Below, one piece after another: positions 8,095 through 15,347 of a DNA stretch of 25,993 nucleotides. The notes under the pieces were generated by a model. It saw only the letters and a list, made by a program, of their open reading frames with translations. It searched no databases and was not told the DNA's origin. The stretch is taken from positions 1 through 25,993 of the forward strand of contig URJU01000010.1 of NCBI GenBank assembly GCA_900548315.1. Reading direction: 5' to 3'. Position numbers and translations under genes: made by a program. This DNA is from an uncultured Coprococcus sp. Lineage in GTDB: Bacteria; Bacillota; Clostridia; Lachnospirales; Lachnospiraceae. Positions within the stretch are counted from its first letter, which is position 1. Each line of letters begins with the position of its first letter.

Positions 8095-8871
8095 TTATCC
8101 CTCCATAAACCTTATAATATCCTGAAACGCCATGTGTCCCCCAAAGATATCAAGCGCGCTCCCTATCGTCACGTCTATCCTGTCTCTTCCCAGACGTCTG
8201 AGCTGTTCCAGATCGTCAAATGATGCCACACCCCCAGCGTATGTCATAGGCAGTTTGCCCCATCGTCCGAGCATATCAGCCACATGCTCCTCTATACCCG
8301 AAGCCTTTCCCTCTACATCCACAGCATGAACCAGGTACTCATCACAGTACTCCGAGAGCATATCCAATGTATCCTCATCCACCTTTACATTGGTAAATTT
8401 CTGCCATCTATCGGTGACAATATAGTACTCTCCGTCTCTCTTTCTGCAAGAAAGATCAAGCACGAGATGTTCCCTTCCCACCGCATTTTTAAGGTCATTC
8501 AGGTTGTCAAAGTTTATCTCCCCATTCCTGAACACATATGAGGTGGCTATGACATGGGACGCCCCCATATCTATGAAAGAGCATGCGTTGTCAGCATTGA
8601 TGCCTCCGCCTATCTGGAGTCCTCCCGGATACGCAGCCAGAGCCTTTTTCGCCTGATCCACATCCGCCTCATAATACTCACTGGATGAGGGATTCAGCAA
8701 TATTATATGACCCCCTGTAAGACCATATCTCTTATACAGATCCGCAAAAAATCTGCCGTCCTGCTGTGACACAAAGTTCTCATCCGCTCTGTCTCCCTCG
8801 TCACAAAGACTGCCCCCGACTATCTGTTTCACCTGTCCGTTATGAATGTCTATACATGGTCTGAATTTCAT
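8095..8871 (-). CDS. hisA: Eukaryotic-type phosphoribosylformimino-AICAR ribotide isomerase (HisA)
   Basis: At 258 residues this matches yeast HIS6 better than ordinary bacterial HisA (about 240 residues). From memory of HIS6, shared blocks are CIDIHNGQVKQIVGG, NFVSQ, LQIGGGIN, LVLDLSCRK, the HAVDVEG segment, TYAGG and DVTIGSALDIFGG. It would be a TIM barrel catalysing the Amadori isomerisation of ProFAR to PRFAR, the fourth histidine step. Active-site acids are probably Asp8 (CID) and the Asp in LVLDLSCRK. The start ATG follows GGGAG by nine bases. It is the first gene of a two-gene unit with the GH9 cellulase. No other his gene is in the window, so it sits outside a his operon here. This variant is known from eukaryotes and some bacteria. 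The functional call is good; the transfer history is open. Confidence 0.9.
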   Translation of the reverse strand: MKFRPCIDIHNGQVKQIVGGSLCDEGDRADENFVSQQDGRFFADLYKRYGLTGGHIILLNPSSSEYYEADVDQAKKALAAYPGGLQIGGGINADNACSFIDMGASHVIATSYVFRNGEINFDNLNDLKNAVGREHLVLDLSCRKRDGEYYIVTDRWQKFTNVKVDEDTLDMLSEYCDEYLVHAVDVEGKASGIEEHVADMLGRWGKLPMTYAGGVASFDDLEQLRRLGRDRIDVTIGSALDIFGGHMAFQDIIRFMEG

Positions 8872-8894
8872 ATTGTCTGTCTCCCATCGTGCTT

Positions 8895-8924
8895 ATTATA
8901 CTGCTGCATCATTTGTCCATATAA
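8895..8924 (-). promoter_or_regulatory. Candidate promoter for hisA-GH9
   Basis: A perfect TATAAT -10 (8895-8900, minus strand) is preceded at 18 bases by a weak -35, TTATAT (8919-8924). The predicted start near 8888 leaves a leader of about 17 bases before the hisA ATG at 8871. Confidence 0.4.
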
Positions 8925-8989
8925 TGATTATTCTAACATACTAATTCCAATTATGACACCATAAATGGTTTAACCGGTCAAAACTTTAT

Positions 8990-9018
8990 TTGATTACAGG
9001 AGGTAAAGGCTTTAAAAT
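8990..9018 (+). promoter_or_regulatory. Candidate promoter for the AAA+ ATPase gene
   Basis: TTGATT (8990-8995), a 17-base spacer and TAAAAT (9013-9018). The spacer contains AGGAGGTAAAGG, which looks like a ribosome binding site but has no start codon after it. Predicted leader is about 38 bases. Confidence 0.55.
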
Positions 9019-9062
9019 AGAACTGATTATGTTCATCGTGAAAAAGAAAGGGGAACTTACTT

Positions 9063-10472
9063 ATGAATTACTCACTGAAAGCCGAGCTAGACAACTGCTA
9101 TTCGTTTGCCGATTCTCTGGACAATGACGGCTATGGCGCACGCCAGAAGGCAGGACTCAAAACGAGAGAGATGCTGCAGTTTGACCTTCTTCAGTTTCTT
9201 GCATATCTGTCCAGCTCCAACCCGGCTGAGCTTACCCTGGAAATAAAGTTCATCCGCGAATATCTGAACCAGCACTTCACCACCGACAGATTCCGCACTT
9301 TTAAATATGAGAGAACTACCGGTGATTTCGCACAGACTCCGCCCAGATCACTGACTTATTTTGTTCAGGGCGACCTTACCCGCATGAAAGTCAATCCCAA
9401 TGCGGTGTATCGTTCAAGAGATTATGTGCGCATGTTCAAACTCATGGGACAGGAATTCATCGCATGCAACAGCCTGACAGACGAAGACGAAATTGCAAGA
9501 CTCACTGGCTACTGCCTGATGCTCGACAAATACCTGAAATCCATGAACCTTTACGCCATCGATCCAAGTCCACTCCTCGACAAATACAACGCTCTGCCGA
9601 AGAACTTTTCCGCAGATAATCTGGCAGGAAAAACTGCAGCTGCGGCAAAACCCGAACCGGTAAAAGATGTGGATACATTGCTCGAGGAACTGAACTCCAT
9701 GACCGGACTTGAGAGTGTAAAGAAAGACATTATAAACCTGGTAAACCTTTTGAAAATAAAAAAACTCCGCGAAGAAAACGGCATGAAACAGCCATCCGTA
9801 TCCCTTCACCTTGTATTTTCCGGCAATCCTGGTACAGGAAAGACAACCGTTGCCAGACTCCTCGCAAATATCTATAAGGGGCTTGGTGTTCTGTCAAGAG
9901 GACAGCTTATAGAGGTTGACAGAGGAGGACTTGTGGTCGGATACATAGGGCAGACAGCCATTAAGACCGCAGAGGTTATCGAATCTGCCATCGGAGGCAT
10001 TTTGTTCATAGACGAAGCATACACACTCACTGCCGGTAAAGGAGAAAATGACTTCGGTCAGGAAGCCGTGGACACACTGCTTAAAGCCATGGAGGATCAC
10101 AGAGATGACCTCATCGTGATCGTGGCCGGCTACCCCGATCTGATGGAACAATTTCTCAGTTCCAATCCTGGTCTTAGATCAAGATTTAACAAATTCATCA
10201 CATTCGAGGATTACACAGGTGATGAACTAATGTCCATATTTGAGAGTATGTGCTCAAAGCAGGAGTACAAGTTGGATGCCCTTGCCCGTGATTACGCACA
10301 GAAGTACTGGGCAGATAAAGCCGCAAATCACGATGAGACATTTGCAAATGCCCGTGAGGTGCGAAACTTTATGGAGTCTGCTATTTCAAGACAGGCCACA
10401 CGTATTGTTTCAATGGACAAGATAGATGTGGATACCCTTGCAACCCTTACCACTGAAGATCTAATGGAATAG
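9063..10472 (+). CDS. CbbX/SpoVK-like AAA+ ATPase with distinct N-terminal domain
   Basis: The protein has 469 residues. Residues 1-200 are helical, do not match a family I recognise, and probably choose the target. The AAA+ core (about 205-465) is of the CbbX/SpoVK type. It has LNSMTGLESVKKDI entry motif, Walker A GNPGTGKT (254-261), the family motif EVDRGGLVVGYIGQTA, Walker B ILFIDEAYTL (313-322), sensor 1 IVIVAGYPD and the arginine-finger segment NPGLRSRF. Relatives remodel protein complexes (CbbX acts on Rubisco; SpoVK is linked to sporulation), but the substrate here is unknown. Start: ATG eight bases after AAAGGGG. It is transcribed divergently from hisA and followed by a gene with its own likely promoter. 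The gene uses many C-ending codons, like the rest of the host part. Confidence 0.88.
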   Translation: MNYSLKAELDNCYSFADSLDNDGYGARQKAGLKTREMLQFDLLQFLAYLSSSNPAELTLEIKFIREYLNQHFTTDRFRTFKYERTTGDFAQTPPRSLTYFVQGDLTRMKVNPNAVYRSRDYVRMFKLMGQEFIACNSLTDEDEIARLTGYCLMLDKYLKSMNLYAIDPSPLLDKYNALPKNFSADNLAGKTAAAAKPEPVKDVDTLLEELNSMTGLESVKKDIINLVNLLKIKKLREENGMKQPSVSLHLVFSGNPGTGKTTVARLLANIYKGLGVLSRGQLIEVDRGGLVVGYIGQTAIKTAEVIESAIGGILFIDEAYTLTAGKGENDFGQEAVDTLLKAMEDHRDDLIVIVAGYPDLMEQFLSSNPGLRSRFNKFITFEDYTGDELMSIFESMCSKQEYKLDALARDYAQKYWADKAANHDETFANAREVRNFMESAISRQATRIVSMDKIDVDTLATLTTEDLME

Positions 10473-10498
10473 TCTCTGCTTTGTTCACACTTATTTTA

Positions 10499-10528
10499 TT
10501 GTATATATTGCCGGATACATATTATAAT
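10499..10528 (+). promoter_or_regulatory. Candidate promoter for the YesL-like gene
   Basis: TATAAT (10523-10528) is preceded at 18 bases by a weak -35, TTGTAT (10499-10504). Predicted start is about 10535, consistent with the downstream TTG start at 10579. Confidence 0.45.
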
Positions 10529-10578
10529 GAAGGACATTGATATATTCTATTATCAGACAGAAAGAGAGGTATTTTATT

Positions 10579-11244
10579 TTGAGCAAAACGCTTACAACAG
10601 ACAATCCCGTTATGAATTTTTTAACCATCGTGTGTGATATAGTTATACTGCACTTTTTATGGCTGCTGACTTCCCTGCCAGTTCTCACAATAGGAGCATC
10701 CACCACTGCACTCTACTATACCACCATGAAGTGTATCCGAAATGGACAGGGTGGGGTGGCAAAAATGTTCTTCAAGAGTTTTAAGGACAACTTTAAGCAG
10801 GCAACCGGCATAGGTATTCTGGCTTTGATCGCAGGTTTTATATGTGTATTCGACATGTACTTTGCCATCAATAGAAATCTCAAGAGTATGATGGTCATTT
10901 TCACCATCATGTCCCTGATATACCTGTTCACCGTGTTGTATGTATTTCCACTTCAGGCGCAGTTTGAGAACACCATCAAAGCTACTATAAAGAATGCGTT
11001 CTTGATGTCCATCAAGAATCTTCCATGGACTCTGCTGCTCACAGCCATAACCGTTCTCATTGTGGTGATGAGCTACATGAACTCCACTGTTCTTGGAATC
11101 ATGCTCATATGTGCCGCAGGACTTCATGCCTACCTCTGTTCTCTCATATTTGTACACATCTTCAAAGAGTACATGCCTGAAGAGGAGGATAAAGCCGATG
11201 AGGATTTCCACATTGTGGAAACAGATGACAACAAACAGGACTAA
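10579..11244 (+). CDS. YesL-family (DUF624) integral membrane protein
   Basis: The 221-residue protein has five to six membrane helices and the YesL pattern near its N terminus: NPVMNFLTIVCDIVILHFLW followed by TSLPVLTIGASTTALYYT. A charged, acidic C-terminal tail follows the last helix. YesL proteins often sit near sugar-uptake or two-component genes, but their biochemical role is not established. The chosen start is TTG at 10579, nine bases after AGAGAGG. An earlier in-frame TTG at 10537 has a poorer site and lies at the predicted transcription start. The stop overlaps the stop of the convergent comF-like gene by four bases. Confidence 0.8.
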   Translation: MSKTLTTDNPVMNFLTIVCDIVILHFLWLLTSLPVLTIGASTTALYYTTMKCIRNGQGGVAKMFFKSFKDNFKQATGIGILALIAGFICVFDMYFAINRNLKSMMVIFTIMSLIYLFTVLYVFPLQAQFENTIKATIKNAFLMSIKNLPWTLLLTAITVLIVVMSYMNSTVLGIMLICAAGLHAYLCSLIFVHIFKEYMPEEEDKADEDFHIVETDDNKQD

Positions 11245-11951
11245 CGACCTTTGCCCACACATACAGACGAATAATATATATGACATGCGCCGGCTTTCTT
11301 TAGAAGACTGGCGCATACGTCTATAGTGATACCTGTTGTGTAAATGTCATCCACTATCAGAACATTCTTATACTGTGGATAAACCTTCCCTATCGCCATT
11401 GACTGCTTTATATTGTTTACCCTTTCCACATTGTCTAAAGTCTTCTGGGGCGCGGTATATCTATTTCTCACAAGCATATCCGAACACAGAGGTAATCCAA
11501 GTTCTTTTGCCACAACCTTAGCCAACACTAAAGCCTGATTATATCCTCTATGTCTCAATTTCTTTCTGTGCAGCGGAACACAGGTTACGGCATCAATTCC
11601 ATATCGATTTATATATGGTCTGACCTTGGCTGCCATCTCTCTTCCATAAAAATCCCCATATTCTATTTTTTCATGATATTTTATCGCCAGGACACTGGTC
11701 TTGACAGGTTCCAGATAATTGAATACCGGAAAACCTCTATCGAAATTTCTGACATGTTTTTCGCAATCCAGACAGAACTCTTTCTCCTCTGAATCAATCT
11801 CTTTCCCACATCTCATACAAAAAGGCGGTTTTACATATGGCAGGTTCGTGTGTCCACTGCACACGTATCCCCCGCCATACGGAATAACCTCATCACATAT
11901 AGCACATCTGCGTGGGAATATCAGATCAGTGATTATTTCATTTATTTTCAA
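11241..11951 (-). CDS. ComF-family amidophosphoribosyltransferase-like protein
   Basis: The 236-residue protein has an N-terminal cysteine-rich part (CAICDE, CSGH, CMRCGKE, CLDCEKH) that probably binds zinc. A type I phosphoribosyltransferase fold follows, with VPLHRKKLRHRGYNQA and the PRPP loop VLIVDDIYTTGIT. ComF is needed for DNA uptake in competent Bacillus and relatives; in other bacteria the exact substrate is unknown. The start is TTG at 11949-11951, which overlaps the TGA stop of the recD2-like gene in the sequence TTGA, with AGGAG four bases upstream. Translation is therefore likely coupled to recD2, and both products fit single-stranded DNA handling. The stop overlaps that of the YesL gene. 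Confidence 0.88.
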   Translation of the reverse strand: MKINEIITDLIFPRRCAICDEVIPYGGGYVCSGHTNLPYVKPPFCMRCGKEIDSEEKEFCLDCEKHVRNFDRGFPVFNYLEPVKTSVLAIKYHEKIEYGDFYGREMAAKVRPYINRYGIDAVTCVPLHRKKLRHRGYNQALVLAKVVAKELGLPLCSDMLVRNRYTAPQKTLDNVERVNNIKQSMAIGKVYPQYKNVLIVDDIYTTGITIDVCASLLKKAGACHIYYSSVCVGKGR

Positions 11952-14260
11952 ATTTCTCCTCTATTCTCGCTGAGCCGCAGCGCAAATGTGGTAAATCTTT
12001 TCTGTTCATCCTCATTGTCTATCATGGCATTTGCCAGACCTATGTTGCCAACTATGACCACGCATCTCCTCGCTCTTGTGACCGCAGTGTACAGAAGATT
12101 CCTATTCAAAAGCTTTGGGGGGCATTTCAAAAGTGGGAGTATCACCACAGGATACTCGCTGCCCTGTGACTTGTGGATGGTTATCGCAAATGCGTGCTCC
12201 AGCTCCTCAAGCTGACTGTATGGATATTCACTCTGTCTGCCATCATCAAATTCAACCACTAGTTTCTGATCATAATCATCGATTGCTTTGACAAATCCTA
12301 TATCACCGTTAAATACACCGACTCCCTCCTCCTTTGCAAATCTTCCAGAAGGATCCATGATCTTCCACTCCTGTTTATAGTTATTCTTCACCTGCATGAC
12401 CTTATCGCCCTGCCGAAATACAACGTCACCTCTTGCATACTCCGTTTTTCCATTTCCAGATGGATTTAATATCTCCTGGAGCTGTCTGTTCAGATTCTCT
12501 ATTCCAAGATCAAACTTTCTCATCGGAGTGAGCACCTGTATATCTGAACTTTCAACATTAAAAAACGCCGGCAGCTGTTTCGTCATAAGAACCCTAAGTT
12601 CATTTATGATCTCATTGTATCCATTCCTTGGTATAAAGAAAAAATCCTCGCTCTTATTCTTTATCTCTATATGTACTCCGTCATTGATCTTGTGAGCATT
12701 GCCAATTATATCACTATCCTTGCCCTGTCTGTATATCCTGTCAAGCACTGACACATTAAATACTTCAGAGGCTATGATATCCTTTAATACATTTCCGGGG
12801 CCAACTGATGGCAGCTGATTTGAATCACCCACTAGAACAAGCCTTGTTCCAGGAGTCACTGCCTTCAGAAGACTGTAAAAAATACCGCTGTCAACCATAG
12901 ACATCTCATCGATTATTATAACATCCGTCTCCAGTGGATTACTCTCATTTCTCGAGAATACGTATGCTGAATCTCCATCATCATCCACACCCCCGTTGAG
13001 TTCCAGAAGTCTATGTATGGTCTGCGCTGCATATCCAGTCGCCTCAGTTATTCTCTTCGCCGCACGTCCCGTAGGAGCCGCCAGAACTATATTCATACGA
13101 AGGCTCTCATATATTTTTATGAGGACATTGATTATAGTAGTCTTTCCGGTTCCAGGCCCTCCGGTTATTACCGCCACACCATGACACACTGCCTTTTCAA
13201 CAGCCTGTCTCTGTGCATCTGCAAGCTTTATGCCTTCCTCATCTTCAACAGTCTTTATAACCTTATCTATATCGAGCCTCGCCTTTGAGAAATCAATATC
13301 AAGATCTGTGAGCATCCTTGCCGAGTTGAGCTCTGTATAATAGTCACTGATTCTGTACACTATGTTTTCCGTCTGTTCGTCTGTCTCCTCGTCAAGCAGA
13401 TACTCCTGTCCACGGTCCAGATCCACCCCAGACTGACCTATCTCTTTTATTATGATCTTGCCAGCCACACTAAGTTCAAGTATCTGATTGCAGATAGTCA
13501 TCTCTAGTTCAGGATCATATGGCATATAATCATTCATCAGAAGTGAATACGTCTTGCCCACCAGCATCTTCTGGGGAAGGTACATATGTCCAAGTCTGTT
13601 CGCCCCTGACAATACATACATTACAGCCGCTCTAACTCTAAAATCTGAATCCTTGCTTATTCCCAGTCTGTCTGCAATCTCGTCCGCTGTCTTGAACCCA
13701 ACACTGGTGATATCCTCTGCGATCTTATATGGATTGGTTCTGACAATATCATAAAGTCTGTCCCCATACTCATTGTATATTTTCACAGCAAGGTTCACTG
13801 GAATACTAAGTCCGGTGAGAAACATCAATGCATCCTGCATCTCTTTTTTTTCGTTGTAAGAAATGGCTATCTCTCTGGCTTTTCTCTCCGATATTCCGCG
13901 TATTTCCGCGAGTCTCTCCGGTTCATCCTCTATGATTCTCAGAGAATCCATCTTGAATTTCTTCACTATCCTCTTTGCCAGTGCCTCTCCCACGCCCTTG
14001 ATCACACCTGAACCAAGATACTTCTCCACGCCTATTATGTCATCAGGCATCTTTATCTCACAGGAGGTGAATTTGAACTGCAGATCATATGTGGGATGCT
14101 CCACAAATTCTCCCTCCGCAGATACATATATACCCTCAGCCACACCGCGAAGATTGCCCACAAAAACATCTTCGCCGTCCTCACCTTCCACAGTGAAGAC
14201 GGCGTAGCCATTGTCATCATTCTTATATATAACTTTTTCTACATATCCTTCTCTAACCAA
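11948..14260 (-). CDS. recD2: RecD2-type superfamily 1B 5'-3' DNA helicase
   Basis: At 770 residues this fits RecD2, the RecD-like helicase of bacteria where it works outside RecBCD. It has the N-terminal OB-like region (GYVEKVIYKNDDNGYAVFTV), helix-hairpin-helix segments around 75-200 (GSGVIKGVGEALAKRIV, GISERKAREI), Walker A GGPGTGKT (367-374), motif Ia APTGRAAKR, Walker B IIIDEMSMV, motif III LVGDSNQLPSVGPG, then FAITIHKSQGSEYPVVILPL and LYTAVTRARR. The start is TTG at 14258-14260, seven bases after AAGGGAG. It follows mreB by 80 bases with no terminator between, and leads directly into comF. Likely roles are DNA repair or resistance to damage. Confidence 0.92.
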   Translation of the reverse strand: MVREGYVEKVIYKNDDNGYAVFTVEGEDGEDVFVGNLRGVAEGIYVSAEGEFVEHPTYDLQFKFTSCEIKMPDDIIGVEKYLGSGVIKGVGEALAKRIVKKFKMDSLRIIEDEPERLAEIRGISERKAREIAISYNEKKEMQDALMFLTGLSIPVNLAVKIYNEYGDRLYDIVRTNPYKIAEDITSVGFKTADEIADRLGISKDSDFRVRAAVMYVLSGANRLGHMYLPQKMLVGKTYSLLMNDYMPYDPELEMTICNQILELSVAGKIIIKEIGQSGVDLDRGQEYLLDEETDEQTENIVYRISDYYTELNSARMLTDLDIDFSKARLDIDKVIKTVEDEEGIKLADAQRQAVEKAVCHGVAVITGGPGTGKTTIINVLIKIYESLRMNIVLAAPTGRAAKRITEATGYAAQTIHRLLELNGGVDDDGDSAYVFSRNESNPLETDVIIIDEMSMVDSGIFYSLLKAVTPGTRLVLVGDSNQLPSVGPGNVLKDIIASEVFNVSVLDRIYRQGKDSDIIGNAHKINDGVHIEIKNKSEDFFFIPRNGYNEIINELRVLMTKQLPAFFNVESSDIQVLTPMRKFDLGIENLNRQLQEILNPSGNGKTEYARGDVVFRQGDKVMQVKNNYKQEWKIMDPSGRFAKEEGVGVFNGDIGFVKAIDDYDQKLVVEFDDGRQSEYPYSQLEELEHAFAITIHKSQGSEYPVVILPLLKCPPKLLNRNLLYTAVTRARRCVVIVGNIGLANAMIDNEDEQKRFTTFALRLSENRGEI

Positions 14261-14340
14261 GTCCTGTCTCCCTTGAAATTCTTATCCAAAGTGCTTATCC
14301 GAAGTCATATATATCAGAACCTCATCCTATCTATGAGACA

Positions 14341-15333
14341 TCAGTTCTTCTTCTCACTTAAAAGCTCTATATATTTACCTGTTCCTATAGCAACTGCCCT
14401 GAGTGGATCCTCAGCAGTCATAGTAGTGATTCCTGTCTTCTCCTCGAGGAGTTCCTCAAGTCCATGAAGAAGTGCACCGCCACCAGTAAGGACAATTCCT
14501 CTGTCTGCAATATCTGCCGCAAGCTCAGGCGGAGTCCTCTCAAGTACGGAGTGAACAGCCTCACATATCTGAGATGCCGGTTCACGAAGGGCCTCCTCTG
14601 TCTCATCCGATGTTACAGTTACTGTCTTTGGAAGTCCTGTTACAAGATTTCTTCCCCTTATATCAAGGGTTATATTCTCAGGACGTCTGTAGCATGTACC
14701 AATCTTGATCTTTATCTCCTCAGCAGTTCTCTCACCTATGAGCAGGTTGTGTTTCTTTCTCATAAATCTTACAACAGCTTCATCAAAATCATCACCTGCG
14801 ATCTTGATCGATGCACTGACAACTGGACCGCCCAGTGATATGACAGCAATATCTGCTGTTCCACCACCTATATCCACTATCATATTGCCGCATGGTCTGT
14901 ATATATCTATACCTGCACCTATTGCTGCCGCAACAGGCTCCTCTATGATTGACACATCCCTTGCTCCTGCCGCATATGTCGCATCCTCAACAGCCTTCTT
15001 CTCAACCTCTGTGACCTGAGAAGGTACACATACACTTATTCTCGGTCTTCTTCCAAAGTAACTTCTTCCAACGGCTTTCTGTATAAAATACTTCAACATC
15101 TTCTCGGTTATTGTATAATCAGAGATAACGCCCTGTCTGAGGGGTCTGATGGCAACTATATTGCCCGGCGTTCTTCCGAGCATAAGTCTTGCCTCTTCAC
15201 CAATAGCCACTATCTTATTTGTATCTCTGTCGTATGCAACTACAGAAGGCTCTTTCAATACAACGCCTTTCCCCTTTACATACACCAGAATACTGGCTGT
15301 GCCTAAATCTATACCAATATCTGCGCTTGCCAT
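14341..15333 (-). CDS. mreB: MreB/Mbl actin-like cell-shape protein
   Basis: The 330-residue protein has the actin ATPase fold of MreB: phosphate 1 motif IGIDLGTASILVYVKGKG, PSVVAYD, the family-typical MLGRTPGNIVAIRPLRQGVI, phosphate 2 motif VDIGGGTADIAVIS and adenosine motif GIVLTGGGALLHGLEELL. MreB filaments guide side-wall peptidoglycan synthesis. No mreC or mreD is adjacent, so this is more likely an Mbl-like or stand-alone paralogue than the classic mreBCD gene. The start is ATG at 15331-15333, seven bases after AAGGGAG. A GTG one codon earlier is in frame but too close to the site. It begins 14 bases after the stop of the large sensor gene. Confidence 0.95.
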   Translation of the reverse strand: MASADIGIDLGTASILVYVKGKGVVLKEPSVVAYDRDTNKIVAIGEEARLMLGRTPGNIVAIRPLRQGVISDYTITEKMLKYFIQKAVGRSYFGRRPRISVCVPSQVTEVEKKAVEDATYAAGARDVSIIEEPVAAAIGAGIDIYRPCGNMIVDIGGGTADIAVISLGGPVVSASIKIAGDDFDEAVVRFMRKKHNLLIGERTAEEIKIKIGTCYRRPENITLDIRGRNLVTGLPKTVTVTSDETEEALREPASQICEAVHSVLERTPPELAADIADRGIVLTGGGALLHGLEELLEEKTGITTMTAEDPLRAVAIGTGKYIELLSEKKN

Positions 15334-15347
15334 CACAAATCTCCCTT

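Noticed and set aside
7236..8108. Plus-strand 290-codon open frame
   Set aside because: It is antisense to the GH9 cellulase whose motifs are unmistakable; its Ile/Leu/Cys/Arg-rich product is typical of a shadow frame.
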